Source: Hahellaceae bacterium
Lineage (GTDB): Bacteria > Pseudomonadota > Gammaproteobacteria > Pseudomonadales > Oleiphilaceae
Length of the DNA stretch: 64,000 bases
NCBI GenBank assembly: GCA_016744695.1
Contig: JADGDV010000002.1
Location: 62,001 to 126,000 of the forward strand
Direction: 5' to 3'
A model generated the notes under the pieces. That model worked only from the letters and a program-made list of their open reading frames with translations, was not told the DNA's origin and searched no databases. The position numbers were made by a program, and so were the translations under genes. Below, one piece after another: positions 18,381 through 27,337 of this stretch. Position 1 is the stretch's first letter. Each line of letters begins with the position of its first letter.

Positions 18381-18665
18381 CTATGCTTGCTCAAGAATGG
18401 TTATCTTTTCTTCAGTTTCAAGAATGGGGTTAATTTCATTCATCATGTCTTTTCTTTCTTCAGACGCGAACCAACGATGCCAGTCTTGTACGTTCATCCA
18501 ATTAGACAATATCATACGATGGTTAGCGTCATTTGAATTTTTTAGCGATTCACCTGAGATAAAACCGGGTGCAGATACTGCTTTTTGAAGTGTTGTTTTA
18601 GCCACCTTTTCGTATGTGGTTTCTAAGGTGTGTGCTATATGACGTTCAATAATTACTCTGATCAT
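18381..18665 (-). CDS. Antibiotic biosynthesis monooxygenase (ABM) domain protein
   Basis: This 94-residue protein fits the small ferredoxin-like ABM fold: M-I-R-V-I-I-E-R as first strand, a helix, then P-G-F-I-S-G-E-S and a central aromatic segment W-M-N-V-Q-D-W-H-R-W-F. Relatives include quinol monooxygenase-like and haem-degrading proteins, and many have no known substrate. It lacks enough signature residues to pick one. It is monocistronic, convergent with rlmM, and divergent from tusA across about 117 bases. Despite the family name there is no biosynthetic cluster here. Confidence 0.85.
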   Translation of the reverse strand: MIRVIIERHIAHTLETTYEKVAKTTLQKAVSAPGFISGESLKNSNDANHRMILSNWMNVQDWHRWFASEERKDMMNEINPILETEEKITILEQA

Positions 18666-18782
18666 AAAATCAATTCCATCGCTGTATCGTTAAAAAACAA
18701 AGTTATCAAAAAACACTTTGAAATATCTATATAATAGTACGAACTGCTTCATTAATTAGTCAACCAATAAACGAGTAAAATT

Positions 18783-19019
18783 GTGTCAGATCATGAAATT
18801 AACCACTACCTTGATGCTTCCGGTATATATTGTCCTGAACCTGTGATGATGTTGCATTCAAAGATTGATGAAATTAAAGTTGGCGAGATACTTGAGGTTA
18901 TTGCGACAGACCCGTCGACCAAAAGAGATATTCCAAAATTTTGTAATTTTCTTGGCCATGAATTGCTTGAGCAGAGTGAAAGTGAACAGAGCTATTTGTA
19001 TATTATAAAAAAAGGTTAA
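18783..19019 (+). CDS. tusA: Sulfurtransferase TusA (GTG start)
   Basis: TusA carries persulfide sulfur from cysteine desulfurase to the Tus relay for tRNA 2-thiouridine formation, and to other sulfur acceptors. The 78-residue protein has the family motif G-x-x-C-P-E-P with C17 as the sulfur-carrying cysteine, then V-M-M-L-H and the acidic A-T-D-P-S-T-x-R-D-I-P. The length is normal. The start is a GTG with CGAG about eight bases upstream; no ATG is available near the conserved N-terminus. A TATAAT lies at 18730-18735, about 50 bases before the start, without a clear -35. MnmA, the final enzyme of this thiolation pathway, is also in the window. Confidence 0.95.
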   Translation: MSDHEINHYLDASGIYCPEPVMMLHSKIDEIKVGEILEVIATDPSTKRDIPKFCNFLGHELLEQSESEQSYLYIIKKG

Positions 19020-19028
19020 TTGCTTAGT

Positions 19029-20852
19029 TTATAGTGTTGCTAAAACCGCCTTTAATTGATTTTCAAACTGTTCTTCATTCATTTCGCCCATTACTCTGAA
19101 AGCTTTAAATTCATTACCCTTCGCGTCAAAGAATAATATGGAGGGAGGGCCGAATAGTCTAAACTTTTCAAGCAAACGCTGGTTATCAATATCATTATTC
19201 GTTACGTCAGCTTGAACTAAGGTAAATTTAGACATCAATTGAGCTGCTTCAGGCTGTGAGAATACCTCTCTTTCCATTACTTTGCAGCTAATGCACCAGT
19301 CGGCGTAAAAATCCAATAAAACAGGCTTGTGTGATGAGGATGCGTTCTCCACAACGCTATTAAATTCATTCAGGCTATAAACTGTATTAAATTGTGTAGG
19401 CTCGTAATGTTCTTCTGAAGAGCTATTTTGATTATTACCTATTAATTTTTCAAGCGGATTTAGAGGGTTATTCGCGCCAGTAAACGCACCTATGAATAAG
19501 GTAAGAGCATATACAGCAAGAAATAACCCAACACCTTTCCATAGCCTTTCCCAGCCGTAGCGAGCAGGTTCAAAGGCGCCCATTTGTGAGGCGGATAAAC
19601 CAATAAGTATTGACCACAGTATTAACGTCACTGCAGAAGGAAGAAGCCGTTCAAGCAACCAAATGGCAACACCTATGAGCATTACACCAAACCCAGCTTT
19701 TACAATATCCATCCACAGGCCTGCTTTTGGAAGGAACTTACCCCCTCCAACGCCCACCGCAATAAGAGGGACCCCCATTCCAAGCCCCATCGCAAAGAGA
19801 GACAGGCCTCCCAGTGTGGCGTCAGCGGTCGCGCTGATGTAGAGCAGGGCGCCTGCGAGCGGAGCAGAAACACAAGGTGAAACAATAAGGGCAGAAAGAG
19901 CACCAATTATAAACACACCAATTGATTGCCCACCTTTAATATTTTGGCTGGTATCGTTTAATTTATTTCTGATACCCGCAGGTAGTTGCAGCTCATAAAA
20001 ACCAAACATAGATAAAGCAAGAATCACAAAAATAATTGAAAATGTAATAAGTACAGCGGGTGCTTGAAGGTATGCTTGAATATTTGCACTAGCACCTAGT
20101 AGTCCAGTAACAATGCCCGCAGAAGCATAGGTGACTGACATTCCCAATACGTAAGATAAAGATAAACTGAATGACTTTAGTACACTGGGGTTTTTCTGAC
20201 CTGCAATTATACTCGATATTATAGGTACCATTGGAAATACACAGGGGGTGAAGGTGAGTCCAATCCCTAATAAGAAGAAAATACCAATAATGGATAGAAG
20301 AGATGAGCTTTGAATGAAACTGAAGATCCCACTGGCACTTTCTAGGTCCCGAGTCTGATCAAGCGAATTTGCGTCACTTTGAATATACAAAATTTCTTTA
20401 TTTTGAGGTGGATAGCATAAACCGGCCTCGGCACAGCCTTGATAGCTTATTTGTATTAGGAGTTCATTGCCTGAGTCTGAATTAGGGCTAACAGTAACAG
20501 GTAAATCAATAGTGAGCTGATTATGGAAGACGGTTACTTTGCCAAAATTAGGATCATCCTTTAAATCCCCTTTCTGTGAGTAATTTGGGGTGCCTAGCTG
20601 TCCTTTTGCTTCATCAATTTTGAATAGTAATCGCTCTTTGTAAAGATAATATTCATCTTCGATATCCCATGAAAGGACTAGTTTTCCATTCTCAATGCTT
20701 GAATTAAAGCGAAATGCTTCGTCAACGGGCAAGAACTCGGAGTCAGTAAAGAGGTTTTTGCCAAAACCAAGTGAGCTGTTACCTGTTAAAGCATATGAAC
20801 TTGCAGAAGAAAAAAGTAGAATGAACGAGATTAGGGTTAGAATTGACCGCAT
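19029..20852 (-). CDS. dsbD: Thiol:disulfide interchange protein DsbD
   Basis: DsbD passes reducing power from cytoplasmic thioredoxin across the inner membrane to periplasmic partners such as DsbC and cytochrome c maturation proteins. The 607-residue protein has a signal peptide (about 1-22) and a periplasmic alpha domain with C140 and C146. Eight membrane helices follow with cysteines in T-F-T-P-C-V-F-P and V-S-P-C-V-S-A-P. The C-terminal thioredoxin-like gamma domain has D-W-C-I-S-C at 518-523. All three cysteine pairs are intact. Electrons would come from TrxA reduced by TrxB, also in this window. The leader contains a 17-base tandem repeat. Confidence 0.97.
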   Translation of the reverse strand: MRSILTLISFILLFSSASSYALTGNSSLGFGKNLFTDSEFLPVDEAFRFNSSIENGKLVLSWDIEDEYYLYKERLLFKIDEAKGQLGTPNYSQKGDLKDDPNFGKVTVFHNQLTIDLPVTVSPNSDSGNELLIQISYQGCAEAGLCYPPQNKEILYIQSDANSLDQTRDLESASGIFSFIQSSSLLSIIGIFFLLGIGLTFTPCVFPMVPIISSIIAGQKNPSVLKSFSLSLSYVLGMSVTYASAGIVTGLLGASANIQAYLQAPAVLITFSIIFVILALSMFGFYELQLPAGIRNKLNDTSQNIKGGQSIGVFIIGALSALIVSPCVSAPLAGALLYISATADATLGGLSLFAMGLGMGVPLIAVGVGGGKFLPKAGLWMDIVKAGFGVMLIGVAIWLLERLLPSAVTLILWSILIGLSASQMGAFEPARYGWERLWKGVGLFLAVYALTLFIGAFTGANNPLNPLEKLIGNNQNSSSEEHYEPTQFNTVYSLNEFNSVVENASSSHKPVLLDFYADWCISCKVMEREVFSQPEAAQLMSKFTLVQADVTNNDIDNQRLLEKFRLFGPPSILFFDAKGNEFKAFRVMGEMNEEQFENQLKAVLATL

Positions 20853-21151
20853 ATTTATTTTGACTGCCCTTAGGTGCTTTAAATCAAGAGGTGCTTTAAA
20901 TCAAGAGGTGCTTTAAATAAAACGTGTACTTTAAATTATTGACGCATTTAATAAATATATGACGTCAATATAATGCCAAAATTCCATAAAGTCAGTGACA
21001 TTGGTTAAGTTCGTGAGCTTCTCTCTCAGAAATTATCAATAGCGAGAGGCCTGTCACGAATATAGGCAGGTTTTACAGTTTCGATCTTATTTAATCAAGG
21101 TTTGTGCCGTTAAAGTTTTTTAATATTTGAGAATATTAAGTAAAAGTATTT
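20853..21151. other. Divergent intergenic region between dsbD and epmC
   Basis: About 300 bases separate the two divergent starts. Apart from the tandem repeat next to dsbD, the sequence is AT-rich with a weak six-base-pair hairpin followed by TTTT near 21050-21076 (CCTGTC...GGCAGG). I see no ORF and no convincing promoter elements. Confidence 0.5.
20872..20918. repeat. 17-base tandem repeat in the dsbD leader
   Basis: The unit AGGTGCTTTAAATCAAG occurs at 20872-20888 and 20889-20905. A third partial copy of 13 bases ends at 20918, and a more decayed copy may follow. The array begins 20 bases before the dsbD start codon, in the region where its promoter or untranslated leader must lie. Such arrays can change length by slippage; there is no evidence here that it does. 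Confidence 0.85.
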
Positions 21152-21709
21152 ATGCCAGACAAGCAATCAGTATTACCCGATGTAGATGAGCTTATTCTTC
21201 TGTTTAATCGATTATTTAAGGAAAGTGAGAATACTATTTTAGTCAAAGGAGATGACGAGCCCATTTATTTACCCGCAGATGAAAAATCACCTTACAATAG
21301 GGTTGTTTTTGCTCATGGATATTTTACCAGTGCGCTACATGAAATAAGTCATTGGTGTATTGCAGGTAAAGAACGTAGAGAGCTGGTAGATTTTGGTTAT
21401 TGGTATGAGCCTGATGGTCGCACAATTGAACAGCAGCACTCTTTCGAGAAAGTCGAAATTAAGCCTCAAGCATTAGAGTGGCTATTTTCTATCGCAGCAG
21501 GTATTCGTTTTAATATTAGTGCTGATAACTTGAGCGGAGATTCGTCTCCAACGGCAGGTGTTTTTAAACAGAATGTGCAGAAACAAAGTTTGGCTTATTT
21601 AAACGAAAATATGCCTCGAAATGCACAAACATTTATAAAAGAGTTAAGGGCGCTTTATACCGATAACCAGCCCTTGTTAGAAAAGTCATTTTTGTTAAGC
21701 AGCATTTAA
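21152..21709 (+). CDS. epmC: Elongation factor P hydroxylase EpmC (YfcM)
   Basis: EpmC hydroxylates the beta-lysylated lysine of elongation factor P, the last step of its modification. The 185-residue protein matches the family in length. It carries the likely metal site H63-E64-x-x-H67 in A-L-H-E-I-S-H-W-C, followed by the conserved D-F-G-Y-W-Y-E-P-D-G-R and F-E-K-V-E-I-K-P-Q-A-L-E-W. EpmA and EpmB are not in this window. It is transcribed as a single gene ahead of the RhlB-like helicase gene, about 115 bases apart. Confidence 0.94.
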   Translation: MPDKQSVLPDVDELILLFNRLFKESENTILVKGDDEPIYLPADEKSPYNRVVFAHGYFTSALHEISHWCIAGKERRELVDFGYWYEPDGRTIEQQHSFEKVEIKPQALEWLFSIAAGIRFNISADNLSGDSSPTAGVFKQNVQKQSLAYLNENMPRNAQTFIKELRALYTDNQPLLEKSFLLSSI

Positions 21710-21823
21710 GTCAACTTTATGTATATAAAGTTGAAAAGAGAATAAAACTCAACCAGTATGGCGGTAATAAAAATCTATTTTACAGCCTGAATGGCAATAT
21801 ATATTAATATTAAGGAATAACCT

Positions 21824-23239
21824 TTGTTTAAGAAACTAATTGAATTCATTGTTCGACTGCTCCAGTTTGTTGGCCTAATGCCTAAAACGGCTGCAGTTAA
21901 AAAAGTGTCCAAAAGTGAGGTAAGCCAAAAGCAAGTTGTAGTTAAAAAAGAAGTTAAACCTACTATTAAAACAGTCGCTAAAGAAGAGATTAAAAAGCCT
22001 GTTGAAGCCAAAAAGACACCGCCTAAGGCCCCCGCTTGGACTCCTTCACAATTTGTTGTGGAACCAGAAGAAGGTAAAGTAAGGTTTCATGATTTTAATC
22101 TAGATGATCGCTTGCTACATGCGATTGCTGATTTAGGATTTAAGTATTGCAGTCCTATTCAAGGTGTTTCGCTGCCACATACCCTGCAAGGTAAAGATTT
22201 TATTGGTAAGGCCCAAACGGGTACCGGTAAAACAGCGGCCTTTTTGATTACAACAATTCAAAACTTTTTACTAAACCCTATACCTGAAAATGACCGTTAT
22301 TCTAGTGAGCCGCGTGCCTTGATCATAGCGCCCACCAGAGAGCTAGTCATGCAAATAGAAAAAGATGCTCGATTGTTAACTGCGCATACAGGGCTTCAGG
22401 TTTACTCAGTAATGGGGGGAATGGATTACCAAAAACAAAAGACACATCTAAGAGATAAGGTTGTTGATATATTAGTCGCAACACCTGGCCGTTTAATTGA
22501 TTTTCTGGGCAGTAAAGATGTGTACCTTGATCAGGTTGAAACCTTAATCATTGATGAAGCAGATCGTATGCTTGATATGGGCTTTATCCCTGACGTGAAG
22601 CGCATTATTAGTTATAACAAGAAGGTAGGTGAGCGCCAAACATTATTGTTCAGTGCTACATTTAATCAAGATGTTTTAAACTTGGTAAATAACTGGACAA
22701 AAGACGCTGAGTATATCGAAATTGAAGCGGAGCAGCTGACTACAGACAAGGTCGAACAGACGGTATTCATGGTTTCATCTGATGAAAAACTTACGGTTAT
22801 TTGTAATTACATTAAAAATAATGGCGTTAAACGTGCGATTATTTTTGGTAACCGTCGTGATGAAACGAGGAAGCTACAAGAGACCCTCAGGCGTATTGGT
22901 ATTAAATGCGCATTATTATCTGGTGAGGTGCCACAGCAAAAACGAATTAAAACCTTAGAAAATTTTAAAAATGGCGACATACAAATTCTAGTGGCTACTG
23001 ATGTGGCTGGACGTGGTATTCATGTCGATGATGTAACCCATGTATTTAACTATAATTTACCTGAAGACCCAGAAGATTACGTACATAGAATCGGTCGAAC
23101 AGGGCGAGCAGGTAAAGAAGGGAAATCAATAAGCTTTGCTTGTGAAGATGATGCATTTTTACTTCCTGAGTTAGAAAAATTCATTGGTATGAAACTAGAT
23201 TGCACATACCCTGATGAATCCCTAACCAAAAAAAGTTAA
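21824..23239 (+). CDS. rhlB: DEAD-box RNA helicase, RhlB-like (TTG start)
   Basis: This is an ATP-dependent RNA helicase that would unwind structured RNA; RhlB is the degradosome helicase in E. coli. The 471-residue protein has a basic, lysine-rich N-terminal extension of about 85 residues, a Q motif near 105-113, Walker A A-Q-T-G-T-G-K-T at 130-137 and D-E-A-D at 244-247. It also has S-A-T near 276 and H-R-I-G-R-T-G-R in the second RecA domain. The TTG start has AGGAA about seven bases upstream. The C-terminal basic tail of E. coli RhlB is absent. The helicase class is certain; the RhlB subfamily is inferred from core similarity, as in the Pseudomonas protein with a similar N-terminal extension. 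Confidence 0.92.
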   Translation: MFKKLIEFIVRLLQFVGLMPKTAAVKKVSKSEVSQKQVVVKKEVKPTIKTVAKEEIKKPVEAKKTPPKAPAWTPSQFVVEPEEGKVRFHDFNLDDRLLHAIADLGFKYCSPIQGVSLPHTLQGKDFIGKAQTGTGKTAAFLITTIQNFLLNPIPENDRYSSEPRALIIAPTRELVMQIEKDARLLTAHTGLQVYSVMGGMDYQKQKTHLRDKVVDILVATPGRLIDFLGSKDVYLDQVETLIIDEADRMLDMGFIPDVKRIISYNKKVGERQTLLFSATFNQDVLNLVNNWTKDAEYIEIEAEQLTTDKVEQTVFMVSSDEKLTVICNYIKNNGVKRAIIFGNRRDETRKLQETLRRIGIKCALLSGEVPQQKRIKTLENFKNGDIQILVATDVAGRGIHVDDVTHVFNYNLPEDPEDYVHRIGRTGRAGKEGKSISFACEDDAFLLPELEKFIGMKLDCTYPDESLTKKS

Positions 23240-23258
23240 TTTCTGAACGGACATTCCG

Positions 23259-24395
23259 ATGAAAATCGTTGCTGATGAAAATATACCTCTAATCCATAAG
23301 TTTTTTGATGATATTGGTTTGGTTGAAACTTATCCGGGAAGAGAGTTAAATAGTCAGCAGCTGACTGATGCGGATGTACTGCTTGTTCGCTCAGTTACTC
23401 AGGTAGACGAAGCGCTCTTAAAAAACAGTAATGTTAAGTTTGTTGGTACGTGTACCATTGGTTACGATCATATAGATATTGAGTATCTCAAGAGCAAAGA
23501 TATTGCTTTTTCGAGTGCCCCTGGTTGTAATGCAAACTCAGTTGTTGAATATGTGCTTAGCTGTTTTTCAGTATTATCTGAGACTAAGAATATCAAATTG
23601 AATGGAATTACTGTCGGTGTTGTAGGTTGTGGTAACGTTGGTGGAAGACTAACGGCAAAGCTTAAAAAGCTAGGTATTCGTACTCACAGATATGACCCCT
23701 TAATTGATCAGAAAGGGATGAGCACATTCGAAGATATTCTGAATTGTGACATTATCTCATTGCACACGCCTTTAACAACAGAGGGTGAGTACCCTACCAA
23801 ACATCTATTTAATGACTCTATTCTTTCTAAATTAAGTGACAAACAAATTTTAATCAATACCGGTCGGGGCGCTGTAATTGATGGCGCTGCATTAAAAGAA
23901 AAATTAAAAAATGAACCAAACTTTACCGTTATTCTGGATGTTTGGGAAAATGAGCCTGGTATTGACCCAGAGCTGGCGCGATTGGTGACAATTGGAACAC
24001 CTCATATTGCTGGTTATAGTCTAGATGGCAAGGTTGCAGGCACTGAGATGATCTATAAAGCTCTGTGCCGTAATTTAGACTTACCTGTTAGGCAAAAAGC
24101 AGCGCAATTTATGCCTGAACCACCCGTTTCTAAACTTACATTTTCTTCTCAGGCTAATGTGAGTGACTCTATGCATACCGCTATCAGATTATGCTATGAC
24201 GTACGCTATGACCATTACCAACTTCTAAGCACATTAAATGCTAATGAAACACAACGTTGTTTAGCGTTTGATCAATTGCGAAAAGGCTACAGAGCAAGGA
24301 GAGAATTCAATACGGTTAAAGTTTCGTTAAAAAATGCCGACTCTATAATGCATAGCACGTTCCGAGACTTGGGCTTTAACGTAAAGACTTTATGA
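23259..24395 (+). CDS. pdxB: Erythronate-4-phosphate dehydrogenase PdxB
   Basis: PdxB oxidises 4-phosphoerythronate to 2-oxo-3-hydroxy-4-phosphobutanoate, the second step of DXP-dependent vitamin B6 synthesis. The 378-residue length equals the E. coli enzyme. It has the D-isomer dehydrogenase NAD-binding motif G-V-V-G-C-G-N-V-G-G near residue 122, the catalytic arginine in N-T-G-R-G-A, a glutamate in W-E-N-E-P and histidine in T-P-H-I-A-G-Y-S. The C-terminal PdxB dimerisation domain is present. The stop overlaps the next start as ATGA, so the PilZ gene is translationally coupled to it. PLP made by this pathway serves AlaA among others. Confidence 0.96.
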   Translation: MKIVADENIPLIHKFFDDIGLVETYPGRELNSQQLTDADVLLVRSVTQVDEALLKNSNVKFVGTCTIGYDHIDIEYLKSKDIAFSSAPGCNANSVVEYVLSCFSVLSETKNIKLNGITVGVVGCGNVGGRLTAKLKKLGIRTHRYDPLIDQKGMSTFEDILNCDIISLHTPLTTEGEYPTKHLFNDSILSKLSDKQILINTGRGAVIDGAALKEKLKNEPNFTVILDVWENEPGIDPELARLVTIGTPHIAGYSLDGKVAGTEMIYKALCRNLDLPVRQKAAQFMPEPPVSKLTFSSQANVSDSMHTAIRLCYDVRYDHYQLLSTLNANETQRCLAFDQLRKGYRARREFNTVKVSLKNADSIMHSTFRDLGFNVKTL

Positions 24396-25060
24396 AAAAA
24401 ACAAATACAGATGATGGCCAACAGCCTTTTGAATCCCTTAACATTCCTGTTGGTGCTCAATTAACGATTGAGACTATCTCACCCCAGCGCCGCCTTCAAG
24501 CAAAGTTGATGGGCTATGTGCCTGGTAAAAGTATTTTGATTTCTCCACCCGTGAAAGATAATAAAGAAAAATTACTTGAGCTTGATGAAGCCGTTACCGT
24601 TAGGCTTTTAATACGTAAAAGTATTTGTGCATTTGAGACGAGAGTTATTTACAGATCTTTACAACCCTTTAATTATTACCATCTTCAATATCCTGCGGAG
24701 CTTATGTCACATCAGGTGCGTGTTTCTGAACGTGTTGATGTACATTTAGATGTGCTTATAGGTAGTGAGTTTGATATAGGCGTGGGTGAGTGGCCAAAAA
24801 AAGCGGTAATTACAAATCTAAGTAAATCAGGTTCGGCACTTTTATGTTCAGATTCATTAGGTGAAAAAGGCCATGAAATTATTGTGAATTTAGATATTGA
24901 AGTCAGTGGACTTCACCGTACCTTAGTCATAAACGGTATAATAAGAAATAAAGAAGCCATGGAGGTGGGTGAGGATATGTTCAACTATGGCATTGAGTTT
25001 GTTGATCTTAGTGATGCAGATATACTCTCGCTCACCGGCTTTATATATGAAAACACTTAA
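24392..25060 (+). CDS. YcgR-type PilZ domain protein (flagellar brake candidate)
   Basis: This is a cyclic di-GMP effector of the YcgR type. The 222-residue protein has an N-terminal YcgR-like domain (about 15-105) and a PilZ domain with the c-di-GMP motifs R-x-x-x-R at 110-114 and N-x-S-x-x-G at 142-147. YcgR proteins slow flagellar rotation when they bind the nucleotide, and some relatives affect other motility systems. There are no flagellar genes in the window, so the target is inferred from the family only. It shares a four-base overlap (ATGA) with pdxB and is followed by a palindromic repeat. Confidence 0.9.
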   Translation: MKKTNTDDGQQPFESLNIPVGAQLTIETISPQRRLQAKLMGYVPGKSILISPPVKDNKEKLLELDEAVTVRLLIRKSICAFETRVIYRSLQPFNYYHLQYPAELMSHQVRVSERVDVHLDVLIGSEFDIGVGEWPKKAVITNLSKSGSALLCSDSLGEKGHEIIVNLDIEVSGLHRTLVINGIIRNKEAMEVGEDMFNYGIEFVDLSDADILSLTGFIYENT

Positions 25061-25080
25061 CAATCAGTGCACAATCTACA

Positions 25081-25168
25081 CGTAGCCTAGATGTAGTGAA
25101 ACGGAATCAGGGTTTATTACCACTTAGCTTAATCATCCCCTGATTCGGCTCCGCTGCATCAAGGCTAC
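25081..25168. repeat. Palindromic intergenic repeat, second family
   Basis: Two 32-base arms face each other. The left begins CGTAGCCTAGATGTAG and ends GGAATCAGGG (25081-25112). The right begins CCCCTGATTCGG and ends GCATCAAGGCTAC (25137-25168). They pair imperfectly across a 24-base loop. The arm closely resembles a widespread gammaproteobacterial repeat of the form GTAGCCNGGATGNAGCG. It follows the pdxB-pilZ pair and could act as a transcript-end hairpin. A 14-base piece of the same sequence (CGGAATCAGGGTTT) occurs again at 62887-62900. Confidence 0.8.
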
Positions 25169-25245
25169 AAGTGAACAGATACTCAAACGTGTAAATAGCT
25201 TCCAAGTTTTATATATCTATTATTAAACCTCTAGAGTTGGACTAA

Positions 25246-26406
25246 ATGTTTAAAATTGGACTAATCGTCAATCCTGTTGCAGGTATTGGTGGTCCGGCAG
25301 GACTCAAAGGCAGTGACGGAGATGATATTTATCAGCAAGCTAAAGACCTCGGCTTTGAGTCTCGAGCTACGCAAAGAGCGGAATTGGTTCTAGGGGTACT
25401 GAATGAACTAGCCGATTCGCTTGAGTTTATTACTTGTTCGGGATCTATGGGAGAGGATTGCTTTACACGATCGACCAAAAGTGGACTGACAAGCTTAAAG
25501 TATACGGTTGTTTATACGCCTGCAGAACAAGCTCACACATCACCAGAAGATACGATCAAGGCGGTAAGACGCATTGCTGAAGAGGATGTAGATATTCTCT
25601 TGTTTGTTGGTGGCGACGGTACAGCAAGAGACGTATGCTCTGCTGTTTCTAGCAAACAACCAGTACTTGGTGTGCCAGCGGGTGTAAAAATGCATTCAGG
25701 TGTGTTTGCGGTCACTCCAAAGGCGGCTGCTGCGTTGGTAAGTGATATGGTTCAGGGTGGTTTAGTCTCTATAGCTGAACATGAAGTACGTGATATTGAT
25801 GAAAATGCGTTCAGGTCGGGTATTGTAAAATCGAAGCATTACGGTGAAATGTTAACGCCACAAGAAGGACGTTATCTTCAGCACGTTAAGTGTGGCGGTA
25901 TGGAAATTGAAGCATTAGTACTTGATGATATCGCAGCGGATATTATTGAACAGTTGGAAGATGATACGCTTTATGTGCTGGGCTCTGGCGGTACTACTAA
26001 GCATATTAAAGATGTCCTGCTTAATGAATTTCAATGCGAATTAAACAATACGACACTTTTAGGCGTAGATCTTTTTTTAAACAATGAATTTGTCGCTATT
26101 GACGTAAATGAACATGAGTTGCATGAATGGCTGCTTAAGTACCCAAGTCGTTTAGTGGTCACTATTATTGGTGGCCAAGGTCATTTGTTTGGTAGAGGTA
26201 ATCAGCAGCTAAGCTCTCGTAACATTCAGACAATTGGTTTAGATAATATTTGTATTGTGGCTACAAAATCTAAAATTAAGACCTTGGAAGGTCGGCCGCT
26301 TGTTGTAGATACTGGTGATGACATGCTAGACCAACGTTTGGCGGGTTTAAGACAGATTATTACGGGGTATGATGACCGAATCGTCTATCCGGTAGAATAT
26401 TTGTAG
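25246..26406 (+). CDS. ATP-NAD kinase-like protein (AcoX/COG3199 type)
   Basis: The protein belongs to the NAD kinase/diacylglycerol kinase superfamily. Over its 386 residues it has I-V-N-P-V-A-G near the start and the phosphate-binding motif V-G-G-D-G-T-A-R-D at 121-129. A G-V-P-A-G-V-K-M-H-S-G segment and a second glycine-rich motif G-S-G-G-T-T-K-H near 246 follow. Members related to AcoX are often predicted to phosphorylate NAD or another small molecule, but the substrate is not settled for most. It starts 185 bases after the PilZ gene and is followed 19 bases later by a methyltransferase gene, probably in one transcript. Confidence 0.88.
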   Translation: MFKIGLIVNPVAGIGGPAGLKGSDGDDIYQQAKDLGFESRATQRAELVLGVLNELADSLEFITCSGSMGEDCFTRSTKSGLTSLKYTVVYTPAEQAHTSPEDTIKAVRRIAEEDVDILLFVGGDGTARDVCSAVSSKQPVLGVPAGVKMHSGVFAVTPKAAAALVSDMVQGGLVSIAEHEVRDIDENAFRSGIVKSKHYGEMLTPQEGRYLQHVKCGGMEIEALVLDDIAADIIEQLEDDTLYVLGSGGTTKHIKDVLLNEFQCELNNTTLLGVDLFLNNEFVAIDVNEHELHEWLLKYPSRLVVTIIGGQGHLFGRGNQQLSSRNIQTIGLDNICIVATKSKIKTLEGRPLVVDTGDDMLDQRLAGLRQIITGYDDRIVYPVEYL

Positions 26407-26425
26407 TGCACGCTGTGAGTGGTTT

Positions 26426-27337
26426 ATGAATCATATTATTAAAGAAATTAATGCCAACCTTTCAATGTTGAAAGAAAATACAGGCAGAGTGTTACACGGT
26501 CGTGGTAAGACGTTTTCTGGTTATGAAGATATTACGATTGAGTATTTTTCAGGCATTGTATTAATCATAATGTTTAAAGAGAGGCCTGACTCTTGGCGTT
26601 CAGAATTATGCGATTTGTTAGAGTCATCTTCTAGTTCATCCATGATAAATACCGTGCTTTTTCAGGCTCGCTATGAGAAAACCTCACCGGTTTTTGATGC
26701 CGAAGGGAATATCACCGCGATTGAGAAAGTTATTCAAGAAAACGACTTGAGCTATAAGTTAAGCCTTGGTGGTCGTCAAAACTACGGTTTTTTTACTGAT
26801 ATCGTAGCTGGACGCAATTGGGTGAGGGAGCATTCGACAGGTCGTAGAGTCTTAAATTTATTTAGTTATACCTGTTCATTCTCTGTAGCAGCCGTTGCAG
26901 GGGGGGCTAATCATGTTGTTAATGTCGATATGAGCTCTGCGGCATTGTCCGTAGGTCGACTTAATCATAAGTTAAATAACCACCCAGCTGAAAAAATCAG
27001 CTTTCAAAAGCTAAATATTTTAAAAAGCTGGAGCAGAATAGGGCGATCAGGGCCTTATGATTTAGTGATTGTTGACCCACCTTCATTTCAAAAAGGTAGT
27101 TTTTCAGCGGATAGAGACTATCAGAAAATAGTAAACAGGCTAGCTATAATGACTTCTGATGGCGCAGATATCTTATTTTGCCTTAACGATCCTTTAATTA
27201 CGGTTAATTCGTTTAAAGAGTTACTCAAAGGTGAGCACTTTGAGTATATTTCTAGAATAGATAACGCTCCCGTTATGAAAGAGTTTGATGATGCCGTAGG
27301 GCTTAAAGTTTTACATTATCGGAGATTAGCTGACTAG
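26426..27337 (+). CDS. Class I SAM-dependent methyltransferase, RlmI/RlmK-like
   Basis: This 303-residue protein has a Rossmann methyltransferase domain with motif I V-L-N-L-F-S-Y-T-C-S-F-S at 142-153 and the N6/C5-type catalytic motif D-P-P-S-F at 217-221. A conserved G-R-Q-N-Y-G-F-F-T-D-I segment lies just before, as in 23S rRNA methyltransferases RlmI and RlmKL. It lacks an N-terminal PUA domain, so the target RNA or protein is uncertain. It follows the NAD-kinase-like gene by 19 bases, and its stop overlaps the convergent neighbouring gene by four bases. Confidence 0.88.
   Translation: MNHIIKEINANLSMLKENTGRVLHGRGKTFSGYEDITIEYFSGIVLIIMFKERPDSWRSELCDLLESSSSSSMINTVLFQARYEKTSPVFDAEGNITAIEKVIQENDLSYKLSLGGRQNYGFFTDIVAGRNWVREHSTGRRVLNLFSYTCSFSVAAVAGGANHVVNVDMSSAALSVGRLNHKLNNHPAEKISFQKLNILKSWSRIGRSGPYDLVIVDPPSFQKGSFSADRDYQKIVNRLAIMTSDGADILFCLNDPLITVNSFKELLKGEHFEYISRIDNAPVMKEFDDAVGLKVLHYRRLAD

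Noticed and set aside
18361-18400. TTGATATCAA near 18370 as an FNR site
   Set aside because: The half-sites touch with no four-base spacer, and it lies inside or next to the 3' end of the ABM gene, not in a promoter.
18313-18588. Plus-strand reading frame of 91 codons
   Set aside because: It is the reverse of the ABM-domain gene, which has recognisable family sequence.
18381-18665. Antibiotic biosynthesis gene
   Set aside because: Only the domain name suggests this; there are no biosynthetic neighbours.
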